Shown here one piece after another: positions 1 to 5,138 of a stretch of 5,913 nt of DNA (its first letter is position 1; each line of letters starts with the position of its first letter). Source of the DNA: Oscillospiraceae bacterium (GTDB lineage: Bacteria; Bacillota; Clostridia; Oscillospirales; UBA644); NCBI GenBank assembly GCA_015067385.1, contig SVMP01000131.1, positions 1 through 5,913 of the forward strand, written 5' to 3'. A program made the position numbers and the translations under genes. The notes below the pieces were generated by a model, which saw only the letters and a list, made by a program, of their open reading frames with translations, was not told the origin of the DNA and did not search any database.

Positions 1-93
1 ATTTATCAGGTCGAGGCTTCAGAGCCTTCTCTATGCTCACACTTGCGTTTTTGCAAATGGGGATTATTGAACTTGATTAACCCATTACACTAT

Positions 94-333
94 TCATCTT
101 TTAAAAGATCTACAATTCAAATTACCTTTTTGATATGATTTTATATTTTGAATGACATCAAAAAAATTTAATTTCAAACTGTTGATTTTTCTTTGATATT
201 GGTGTATACTATTCTTAATGATCGAGTTGCAGAAACTTGAGAGGCCTGCGACTGGGAGAGTTTCTGCGGGAACTTTCTCACCTTTTATAAAGAAATTTTC
301 TATTTCTGCAAATGCATTTGACAAATGAGCCAA
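94..333 (-). pseudogene. Unidentified short reading frame, possible 3' gene remnant
   Basis: I do not recognise the product. The frame encodes about 79 residues rich in Asn, Lys, Ile and Phe, with a protein-like composition and a soluble, probably helical character (AFAEIENFF, then a KVPAETLPVAGL stretch, then a basic C-terminus ending NCRSFKR). No transmembrane segment or signal peptide is visible. There is no in-frame ATG. The first possible start is a TTG at 333, and the bases before it contain no Shine-Dalgarno sequence, with an in-frame TAA only three codons upstream. That pattern fits the 3' end of a gene that lost its front part better than a complete gene, although a small TTG-started gene is possible. 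No terminator hairpin follows closely. No neighbour suggests a function. Confidence 0.3.
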
Positions 334-495
334 ACAGAGTTACAATAAAAGTACCGAAGCTCCCAATTTTACCGATTGCATAGTATTAGTGCATAGTGGG
401 GATGATTATGCACCCAATGTACATAGAAGGGGGAACACGAAAATCGCCGAAAATGGCGTAAAAGCGTAAATACGGCACGATATACCGAGATATGG
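334..495. other. Spacer with short direct and inverted repeats
   Basis: This spacer lies between the short minus-strand frame and the plus-strand tRNA-like element. I see no coding region in it. TGCATAGT occurs twice at a 13-base step (377-384 and 390-397), and TGCATAG recurs inside the tRNA-like element at about 520. GTGCATA (389-395) is also inverted as TATGCAC (407-413) with an 11-base loop. A small CGCC/GGCG hairpin lies near 445-458. No promoter close to consensus for the plus-strand transcript is visible, so its start is unknown. Confidence 0.4.
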
Positions 496-577
496 AACAA
501 TGAAGCCTCAAAACCATGGTGCATAGATCCATTGGGGTGGTAGAGGCCGCAAGTTCAAGTCTTGTCATTTAGACCCA
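496..577 (+). ncRNA. Degenerate tRNA-like element (tRNA-Pro-like anticodon region)
   Basis: The 3' half looks like a tRNA. A five-pair T-stem (549-553 with 561-565) closes a canonical seven-base loop TTCAAGT, and this is followed by a seven-base acceptor-like strand (566-572), an A, and CCCA. The 5' half is poor. The candidate acceptor strand 496-502 pairs in only the four positions nearest the T-arm. The D-arm (about 505-522) lacks the usual G18-G19 pair. The anticodon stem reduces to CCA/TGG around TTGGGG, which would suggest a Pro-type GGG anticodon. The inverse complement encodes a peptide beginning TRLELAAST. I recall similar peptides as common spurious predictions opposite tRNA-like sequences, but could not verify this. 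It could be a tRNA pseudogene, a non-translating tRNA-like RNA or an integration scar. The strong terminator directly after it argues that it is transcribed. Confidence 0.42.
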
Positions 578-610
578 AATCGGAGGTTCAATCGAACCTC
601 CGATTTTCTT
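577..610 (+). terminator. Intrinsic terminator of the tRNA-like transcript
   Basis: A perfect 12-base-pair stem, AATCGGAGGTTC with GAACCTCCGATT, encloses a four-base AATC loop and is followed by TTTTCTTTT on the plus strand. The other strand has no real T-run, so the signal is directional and must serve a plus-strand transcript. The tRNA-like element ending at 577 is the only candidate. Confidence 0.8.
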
Positions 611-616
611 TTGTTA

Positions 617-650
617 AATGAAAAGAGCCTAAAATTTACATTTTAAGCTC
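617..650 (-). terminator. Intrinsic terminator of tRNA-Ser
   Basis: On the minus strand an 11-pair stem (GAGCTTAAAAT with ATTTTAGGCTC, one G-U pair) closes a four-base loop between 625 and 650 and runs into TTTT. It begins three bases after the tRNA-Ser CCA end. It faces the plus-strand terminator at 577-610, so the two transcripts converge and both stop here. Confidence 0.75.
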
Positions 651-652
651 TC

Positions 653-740
653 TGGCGGAGAGTTAGGGATTTGAACCCTAGGTCCCTTTCGGGACACGAA
701 ATTTCGAGTTTCGCACCTTCGACCACTCGGACAACTCTCC
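653..740 (-). tRNA. tRNA-Ser(CGA)
   Basis: This 88-base gene folds as a complete class II tRNA. The acceptor strands GGAGAGT and ACTCTCC pair fully and are followed by the discriminator G and an encoded CCA. The D-arm contains GAGTGGTCGAAGG. The anticodon stem CGAAA/TTTCG encloses the loop CTCGAAA, which gives anticodon CGA, reading the serine codon UCG. The long variable arm typical of serine tRNAs is present (TCCC-GAAA-GGGA). The T-arm is TAGGG-TTCAAAT-CCCTA. Nothing looks degenerate. Its terminator follows within a few bases. Its promoter is uncertain: the nearest -10-like box (TATAAA, 765-770) has a poor -35, while a near-consensus promoter lies about 350 bases upstream at 1095-1123. Confidence 0.96.
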
Positions 741-745
741 AAATA

Positions 746-770
746 TATAAAACTCATTAAGAGTTTTATA
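746..770. repeat. Inverted repeat at the 5' border of tRNA-Ser
   Basis: TATAAAACTC (746-755) and GAGTTTTATA (761-770) form a perfect ten-base inverted repeat with a five-base loop, five bases before the tRNA-Ser 5' end. On the minus strand the second arm runs into ATATTT. It could be a weak terminator for a transcript from the upstream promoter, a processing hairpin, or the -10 region of a tRNA promoter. The sequence does not decide between these. Confidence 0.6.
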
Positions 771-926
771 GCAATATTAAATTTGATTAGAACTCCCATT
801 AGAACTGCTATTTTACCGTTAAAGTATCTTCAACGAAAACCGCATGGTTATGGGATTTTTCAGAGATAGACTTCCAATTTCACATAAAGTTTTCGAGTCA
901 GCCCCGTTATGTCCTGTTGCGGTGCC

Positions 927-964
927 CGAAATTTTCTGCTCGCTGTTCGCTTCGCAAAATTTCG
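927..964. repeat. Inverted repeat CGAAATTTT / AAAATTTCG
   Basis: Perfect nine-base arms at 927-935 and 956-964 enclose a 20-base GC-richer loop. On the minus strand the loop contains the motif GCGA three times. The right arm overlaps the next inverted repeat by two bases. Confidence 0.6.
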
Positions 965-1013
965 ACCGCTGCCACTCCTTTTTGCTCCCTTCATTCGCCA
1001 CCGGCGGCGGTCG
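963..1013. repeat. GC-rich inverted repeat adjoining the previous one
   Basis: CGACCGC (963-969) pairs with GCGGTCG (1007-1013). Past one wobble position the pairing continues for three more bases, GCC (971-973) with GGC (1003-1005). On the plus strand the odd position is a U-G pair, giving an 11-pair stem. On the minus strand it is an A-C mismatch, so fold quality slightly favours a plus-strand RNA, whereas the visible promoter favours the minus strand. Confidence 0.55.
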
Positions 1014-1053
1014 CAAACGTCCCCACTTCGATATCTCTGCGTATACTATTTAT

Positions 1054-1086
1054 TGAATTTCTATATTAAACTGTAAAAGAAATTCA
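1054..1086 (-). repeat. Hairpin at the predicted transcript 5' end
   Basis: TGAATTTCT and AGAAATTCA form nine pairs around a 15-base AT-rich loop. The repeat begins about two bases after the start site predicted from the promoter at 1095-1123. A hairpin at the extreme 5' end commonly protects small RNAs and leaders from decay in Firmicutes, and that role here is an inference. Confidence 0.5.
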
Positions 1087-1094
1087 GCTTTATA

Positions 1095-1123
1095 ATAATA
1101 TCATAAAAACGGCTGTTTGTCAA
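1095..1123 (-). promoter_or_regulatory. Sigma-A-type promoter, transcript toward tRNA-Ser
   Basis: On the minus strand a perfect TTGACA (1118-1123) is followed after exactly 17 bases by TATTAT (1095-1100), five of six matches to the consensus. The start would be near 1088. The only established gene downstream on this strand is tRNA-Ser, about 350 bases away, so the promoter either makes a long tRNA precursor or a separate small RNA. Confidence 0.7.
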
Positions 1124-1168
1124 GAGTAAACGATGTAAAAAATAGAAAAACACAATTTTTTCGTATTG

Positions 1169-1209
1169 TCAGAATATGTCAAACAATAAATTTATCATAC
1201 CACCCTCCT
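1169..1209 (-). other. Tiny frame with a good ribosome binding site
   Basis: On the minus strand AGGAGG is followed after a few bases by ATG at 1198 and a nine-codon frame (MINLLFDIF) ending in TGA at 1169. It lies just after the terminator of the binding-protein gene, with no promoter of its own visible. It may be the front scrap of a gene deleted downstream, or chance. The segment AGGGTGGTA also recalls the start of a T-box core, but the following CCGCG is missing. Confidence 0.2.
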
Positions 1210-1215
1210 GTTTAA

Positions 1216-1252
1216 TAAAAAAAAACGCAAACACCGAAAAGGCATTTGCGTT
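1216..1252 (-). terminator. Intrinsic terminator after the distal binding-protein gene
   Basis: On the minus strand AACGCAAATGCC pairs with GGTGTTTGCGTT (12 pairs, two of them G-U) around a short TTTTC loop and runs into at least nine T. It lies 17 bases past the stop codon of the gene at 1270-2709. Its sequence is clearly related to the terminator at 2779-2819. Confidence 0.92.
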
Positions 1253-1269
1253 ATTTTCACATTAATTTA

Positions 1270-2709
1270 TCAATTCCAGATAACATCGTAAACAGAAAGC
1301 ATAGGAGCAACTGTTTCTTCGATGATCGAATTCATCTGATCTTTATATTTTTCGAGAAGTTCGGTAACCGTAGTGTTTCCGACACAAATTTCCTCGGGGA
1401 TCTTTCTTGAAGCAAAGCCTGTCTGATAATCGTAATTAAGAACAGCGTTGTTTCTCATTTCAAAGAACCAATCAGCATCGCGTCTGTCAAAGAAATAATT
1501 TCTTGCCATAAAATCTTTTATGTCCTCAAAGGTTTCAAGACCTTCAAAAGGTTCAAATATTGCATTAACAGCAATAGCAGCCGCATCGTTGAGATCGGAA
1601 AGCTTGGGTATGGAAACGAAATAATACTGAGAATGATAGAGACCGCCGTTATAGCCGGGTTCAACATCGGGGCCGTACGGTGTGGGCAAAACAGCGTAGT
1701 TTTCCATGTATGTGGAAATATCACCGGAAACACCGAAGATACAATGCGCGGGAGTAAAAGTATAACAACCAAATCCGTTAACAAAATTCTCCATGGAAAT
1801 TGTTGCATTCTCGTGACCGTATTTGAAACAGCAATAGGCATACTCACCATTATAGATTTCGTTGATATATTCAAGAGCTCTCATACCGGGCTCTGTATAA
1901 AAGCCGCAGATAACAGAACCGTCTTCACCCTGCTGAGCAAAAGTTACACCGTTTGAACGAAGGAACATCTGAGACATATACGGATATGTTGTTGCCATAC
2001 CGTACACGGTTTCGGTACCCAAATCAACGGTACATTTAACAAGTTCCTCTTTAAATCTATCCCAATTCCATGTTTTATCGTCAACATATTCACGCGGATC
2101 GGAAACGCCGAGAGAGTTGATAAGATCGACGTTTGCAACAAGCGGATAACCGAAAGAAACATAAGAAAGTTCGGGCCACAAAGCGGGAATAACACCGTAA
2201 ACATCATCTACATAGAATGAAACCTCAAGAAGATTGGGCTTGCCCCATTTATCACTATCCTTGAAATCGATAAATTCGGAAAGTGTTGAAAAACCTGTAA
2301 GGAATCCTGTTTTTGCCCATTTCTGAGTGTCGTTGGAGTTACACATAATTATGTCACAATAACTTGAGCCCGCAGCAGATTCGAGATTGAAATTATTTGC
2401 GGTTGCTTTATTATCAAGAACAATTGCGCAATTAAGCTCTTTTTCAACCTCTGCGATGCGGTTTCTTGCCTGTTCGGCAAAAAGCGTGTCCTGTGTGTAA
2501 CCGAGAATGTTGCCTTCAATGCTCATGTTAGTAAGCTGATCAATGATAACAGCAAAATCAAGTTCCGCCCCCGAGAGATCGATACTGTTTCCGTTTTCTG
2601 AAGAACCGAAATCGAGATCGAAGGACTCTTCTTTTTCGGTTTGAGCTCCACACGAACAGAAGAAAGAAAGACAGAAAGCAAGAAGAAGTATTTTTGCAAT
2701 TTTACGCAT
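1270..2709 (-). CDS. Extracellular solute-binding lipoprotein (ABC-type), paralog 1
   Basis: The product is a 479-residue secreted lipoprotein that should bind a solute outside the membrane, most plausibly a carbohydrate, for uptake by an ABC transporter. Residues 1-20 form a lipoprotein signal: basic MRK, a hydrophobic stretch, and the lipobox FCSC with Cys20 as lipidated residue. An acidic, Ser/Gly-rich linker follows, then a large globular domain. Motifs shared with the neighbouring paralog include YTQDTLF (71-77), DKWG (153-156), YGVIPALWPE (171-180), DPREYV (204-209), GTETVYG (231-237) and IFEPFEG (384-390). The frame stays open upstream to 2799, but that start would lie inside the previous gene's terminator. 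The ATG at 2709 has AAGAGG about nine bases before it and begins the signal peptide. The gene has its own promoter and terminator. Ligand unknown; no permease or ATPase gene is nearby. Family placement rests on architecture and motif style, not a search. Confidence 0.85.
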   Translation of the reverse strand: MRKIAKILLLAFCLSFFCSCGAQTEKEESFDLDFGSSENGNSIDLSGAELDFAVIIDQLTNMSIEGNILGYTQDTLFAEQARNRIAEVEKELNCAIVLDNKATANNFNLESAAGSSYCDIIMCNSNDTQKWAKTGFLTGFSTLSEFIDFKDSDKWGKPNLLEVSFYVDDVYGVIPALWPELSYVSFGYPLVANVDLINSLGVSDPREYVDDKTWNWDRFKEELVKCTVDLGTETVYGMATTYPYMSQMFLRSNGVTFAQQGEDGSVICGFYTEPGMRALEYINEIYNGEYAYCCFKYGHENATISMENFVNGFGCYTFTPAHCIFGVSGDISTYMENYAVLPTPYGPDVEPGYNGGLYHSQYYFVSIPKLSDLNDAAAIAVNAIFEPFEGLETFEDIKDFMARNYFFDRRDADWFFEMRNNAVLNYDYQTGFASRKIPEEICVGNTTVTELLEKYKDQMNSIIEETVAPMLSVYDVIWN

Positions 2710-2742
2710 ACTATAAAACCTCTTAATTTTTATTTGTATTTT

Positions 2743-2771
2743 ATTATAACAATTTTTTGAGCTGCAGTCAA
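2743..2771 (-). promoter_or_regulatory. Promoter of the distal binding-protein gene
   Basis: On the minus strand TTGACT (2766-2771) and a perfect TATAAT (2743-2748) are separated by 17 bases. A TG one base before the -10 adds an extended -10 element. It sits between the upstream terminator (2779-2819) and the ATG at 2709, giving a leader of roughly 25-30 bases. The gene at 1270-2709 is therefore a separate transcription unit. Confidence 0.85.
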
Positions 2772-2778
2772 GTGTTTT

Positions 2779-2819
2779 AAAAAAAATCAACGTAAACACC
2801 GAAACAGTATTTACGTTGA
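2779..2819 (-). terminator. Intrinsic terminator after the proximal binding-protein gene
   Basis: On the minus strand TCAACGTAAA pairs perfectly with TTTACGTTGA over ten bases, the loop carries TACTGTTTCGGTG, and eight T follow. It starts 18 bases after the stop of the gene at 2838-4223. Loop and stem match the terminator at 1216-1252, with a C-G to T-A change compensated on both arms. Confidence 0.92.
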
Positions 2820-2837
2820 AAAACCATTTAACTTAAT

Positions 2838-4223
2838 TCAATTACTACCCCAAAGAAGATCGCAGGTTTCTTCGAGAGGAATATAAACCTCTTCAATAGT
2901 TGTCTGCATGATCTCAGCATTTGCTTCAAGTATCTGAGAAATAGACTTGCCGCCCTTTGCATTGTTTATAGCGTTGGGGATAAGATATCCGTTGTCGTTA
3001 TAAGGCAGATAACGGCAGTTTTCAAGACATTCAAAAATAACTTTTGTATCTCGACTGTCATGGAAAACATATCTGTCGTAATATTCGAAACGCTGTTCTT
3101 CCGTCTCATAGCCCGGAAGAGGTTCAAAAATATCGTTAACAACAACAGCTATTTCGTCAATCGCTTCAATATTTGTCGGGAAAGAAATACCGTTATTATA
3201 GAACTCAAACTGACCGATCCAGCCCGTTCCGTGAAGGTCATCGGAAAGAGGGAACGGAAGTATGCCAAAGTTTTCAACTTCATATTGAATATCTTCAAGG
3301 CCGTAATAAAGATGAGTCAAAACCATTACAGATTCTTCATTTACAAATTTTGCGATCGTAGAAAAAGTATCAGAGCCTCTTGTTATGTTAACCTCCCAGT
3401 TATTCCAGAATGTATCGGAAACCCAAGTAAGCTTATCAACTACACCGGGCTCAAGAAACGCATTTGCATAAGTTCCGTCTTCTTTTTCCACAACATAGTC
3501 AATACCGCTTGTTTTAATGGCAATACTAAAATAATGGGCAGGTTCAACAGCAAGTGCATATACCGTTTCTCCACTCATATTTGTATGCGTGTAGGAATTG
3601 AGAACTTCTTCGTATTTTGCTCTCGTCCATTCGCCGTTTTCAACAAATTCACGAGGATCTGTCTGCCCGAGATTTGATATTATATTCTCGTTAACAAAGA
3701 AGAAGTGGTCTACCTGTTTCCATATTGTTTCAGGCCAATACATCGGAAGGATACCGTAAAGATGGTTATCATACGCATACGTTATGAGTTTTTCTCTTCC
3801 GCCCCATTTTTCAGTATTGGAGTAAACCAGAGGGGTGGGCATATTATCGACCGGGAAAAGAAGATCTGCCCTCATCTGACTGTAAAGCTCAAAGGATGTT
3901 GAAAGCATAACATCGCAAGGTTTAATTCCGGAAGAAATTGAATAGAAAAGATTGGAAACCAAAGATTCATTTTCGTCGAAAATGATTTTAACATCATATT
4001 TTTCTTCGATTTCTGCAACCCTTGCTTTTGCAATATCGCCGAAAAGAGAGTCCTGCTCATAGCAGATGTACGGCGACATGGCAAATGTAAGTTCAAGACC
4101 GTCAAAAGTATTCTGTTCAAACTCGCCGCTGTAGTCAGGAATTACCTCTGCTGATTGAGAAGCACATGACACAAAAAATACGATGACAAACAAAAAAGCA
4201 AAAAAGGTTTTTAAACATCTCAT
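2838..4223 (-). CDS. Extracellular solute-binding lipoprotein (ABC-type), paralog 2
   Basis: This 461-residue lipoprotein is a diverged paralog of the product of 1270-2709 and should have the same kind of role, binding a sugar-like solute at the outer face of the membrane. The signal sequence MRCLK plus a Phe/Val-rich core ends at lipobox FVSC with Cys20, the same position as in the paralog. Shared motifs are YEQDSLF (55-61), ARVAEIEEKY (67-76), EKWG (138-141), YGILPMYWPE (156-165), DPREFV (189-194) and GETVYALA (218-225), and an IFEPLPGYET motif and similar helical C-terminus. Between the motifs the two proteins differ greatly, so they may bind different ligands. The ATG at 4223 has GAGGA about eight bases upstream. 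The gene begins 44 bases after the isomerase gene with no terminator between, so the two form an operon that ends at 2779-2819. Partner transport genes are not in the window. Confidence 0.85.
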   Translation of the reverse strand: MRCLKTFFAFLFVIVFFVSCASQSAEVIPDYSGEFEQNTFDGLELTFAMSPYICYEQDSLFGDIAKARVAEIEEKYDVKIIFDENESLVSNLFYSISSGIKPCDVMLSTSFELYSQMRADLLFPVDNMPTPLVYSNTEKWGGREKLITYAYDNHLYGILPMYWPETIWKQVDHFFFVNENIISNLGQTDPREFVENGEWTRAKYEEVLNSYTHTNMSGETVYALAVEPAHYFSIAIKTSGIDYVVEKEDGTYANAFLEPGVVDKLTWVSDTFWNNWEVNITRGSDTFSTIAKFVNEESVMVLTHLYYGLEDIQYEVENFGILPFPLSDDLHGTGWIGQFEFYNNGISFPTNIEAIDEIAVVVNDIFEPLPGYETEEQRFEYYDRYVFHDSRDTKVIFECLENCRYLPYNDNGYLIPNAINNAKGGKSISQILEANAEIMQTTIEEVYIPLEETCDLLWGSN

Positions 4224-4267
4224 AATCGTCTTCCTCTCTAAAAATATTTAATTATTTATTTTATTTT

Positions 4268-5092
4268 TTACGGCATATAAGGACTACCGTTATAAGTATA
4301 ATCCTCGGGCATGATATAAGGCGTGATAAACTTAATTGTAAACTCAACGCCCCACTGACCGCGGACACCCATCCAGTTGCCCGAATGAGGCTCGATCGAA
4401 AGCATTCCGTTGTAGCCTTTTGTGTAAAGAGCGTTCATAACGGCACCCCAGTTGACCTGATCGAGACCTGCCGGCGGATCGTCATAAGGTCTTCCGTCAA
4501 CATACATAGAGCCTTTGATATGGAAATGATTGATCCTATTACCCCAGGCGATCATTTCATGAAGGTAATCCCCTCCCCTGCCGAGACAATGAGAAGTATC
4601 GTATTTAATACCGAGTTCGGGAAGTGCGCCAAGAATGGGTTCCCATTCTTTTTCGGTTACTACGAAATTTGCCCATGAGCAGTTATAAACAGAAATCTTA
4701 ACATTCTTGCCTTTTGCATATTCGATAAGTTCACCGAAATATTTAATTGCGATAGCGCAGTTTTCTTCAAATGTTTTGCCTTCTGTCCAGTTACAGCCTG
4801 TGTTAAAAACAGGGCAACCGAGCGCGGAAGCGGCATCGATAAGATTTTTGTCGTGCTGAAGCGCAGACGGAATGATCTCACCGTTGCTGTCAATGCGTGT
4901 TTCTCCCCAACGACCGATAGAGCCAACGGCAACATCGTATTTTTCGCTGAAAGATTTAATTTCATCAACATGACCTGCAACTTCCATGCTGTCATAATTA
5001 AAGTTGCAGCAGAATTCGACGGCATGAAGACCGAGATCCGCAACATATTTAAAGGACGCCTCATCCCAGCCGTTTATAATACCGAGTTTCAT
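4268..5092 (-). CDS. Sugar phosphate isomerase/epimerase-like TIM-barrel protein
   Basis: The 274-residue product matches the xylose isomerase-like TIM-barrel superfamily (AP endonuclease 2 fold), which contains cytoplasmic epimerases, isomerases and dehydratases acting on sugars and polyols; the substrate is not evident. Early barrel strands are visible (KLGIINGW at 1-9, HAVEFC at 23-28, VAVGSIGRWG at 54-63). Likely metal and catalytic positions are Asp165 and His168 in KYDTSH, His191 in HFHIKG and Glu234 in SIEPH. The position where many relatives carry a first metal-binding Glu appears to be Asn137 (ISVYNCSW), so the metal site may be altered. The length is normal and no signal peptide is present. 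I chose the ATG at 5092 because GGAG lies seven bases before it. A TTG at 5110 would make the Shine-Dalgarno sequence coding. It is the first gene of the operon with the lipoprotein gene at 2838-4223, suggesting it acts on whatever that protein captures. Confidence 0.88.
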   Translation of the reverse strand: MKLGIINGWDEASFKYVADLGLHAVEFCCNFNYDSMEVAGHVDEIKSFSEKYDVAVGSIGRWGETRIDSNGEIIPSALQHDKNLIDAASALGCPVFNTGCNWTEGKTFEENCAIAIKYFGELIEYAKGKNVKISVYNCSWANFVVTEKEWEPILGALPELGIKYDTSHCLGRGGDYLHEMIAWGNRINHFHIKGSMYVDGRPYDDPPAGLDQVNWGAVMNALYTKGYNGMLSIEPHSGNWMGVRGQWGVEFTIKFITPYIMPEDYTYNGSPYMP

Positions 5093-5124
5093 TTTAGTTC
5101 TCCTTTTCAATATACAATATTTCT

Positions 5125-5138
5125 GTTATAAATATAAC
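5125..5138. promoter_or_regulatory. Candidate operator dyad over the isomerase -10 box
   Basis: GTTATA and TATAAC form a perfect six-base dyad with a two-base centre. It overlaps the -10 box (5131-5136) and the likely start of the isomerase transcript, where a bound repressor would block initiation. It is short and AT-rich, so it may be chance. No regulator gene is in the window. Confidence 0.35.

Larger units (their letters stand above)
800..1088 (-). ncRNA. Candidate structured RNA or leader upstream of tRNA-Ser
   Basis: No convincing protein gene occupies 741-1215. A near-consensus minus-strand promoter at 1095-1123 should start a transcript near 1088. The predicted RNA opens with an AT-rich hairpin (1054-1086), passes through a GC-rich patch (about 895-1045) that stands out from the AT-rich flanks, and reads on toward tRNA-Ser and its terminator. 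The GC-rich patch holds two adjoining inverted repeats (927-964 and 963-1013). A frame open on the minus strand through this patch (about 819-1050) has no ATG near its beginning and no ribosome binding site, so I do not call it a gene. I recognise no known RNA family: no RNase P, SRP RNA, tmRNA or complete T-box signature is seen. It may be a long tRNA leader, an independent small RNA, or a dispersed repeat carried in front of the tRNA. Confidence 0.35.

Noticed and set aside
386..568. 60-codon minus-strand frame beginning MTRLELAAST
   Set aside because: It is the inverse complement of the tRNA-like element and its spacer. Its opening residues are simply the T-arm read backwards, and it lacks a ribosome binding site.
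819..1016. 65-codon minus-strand frame through the GC-rich patch
   Set aside because: It starts at a TTG with no ribosome binding site and no ATG until near its end. The inverted repeats explain the sequence better. Kept only as part of the candidate RNA or repeat.
844..1056. 70-codon plus-strand frame over the same patch
   Set aside because: No ribosome binding site or promoter, cysteine-rich implausible composition, and it is the opposite strand of the structured patch.
1197..1207. T-box-like core AGGGTGGTA on the minus strand
   Set aside because: The core normally continues ACCGCG, but here it continues TGATAA. There is no specifier stem or antiterminator upstream, only the binding-protein terminator. 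It is explained by the Shine-Dalgarno sequence of the tiny frame.
2710..2799. Upstream extension of the distal lipoprotein gene to 2799
   Set aside because: It would begin inside the preceding terminator and read through the promoter, and would put 30 residues before a clear lipoprotein signal peptide.
2787..2819. Catabolite-response (cre)-like reading of the ACGTAAA / TTTACGT dyad
   Set aside because: The dyad lies after a stop codon, has a long loop and is followed by eight T, which makes it a terminator.
3060..3677. 205-codon plus-strand frame inside the lipoprotein gene
   Set aside because: It lies wholly opposite the 461-residue lipoprotein gene, has no initiation signals and has a shadow-like composition.
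5093..5110. TTG start at 5110 for the isomerase
   Set aside because: The extra codons translate the Shine-Dalgarno sequence itself (KRR). The ATG at 5092 has ideal spacing to it and starts the first barrel strand.
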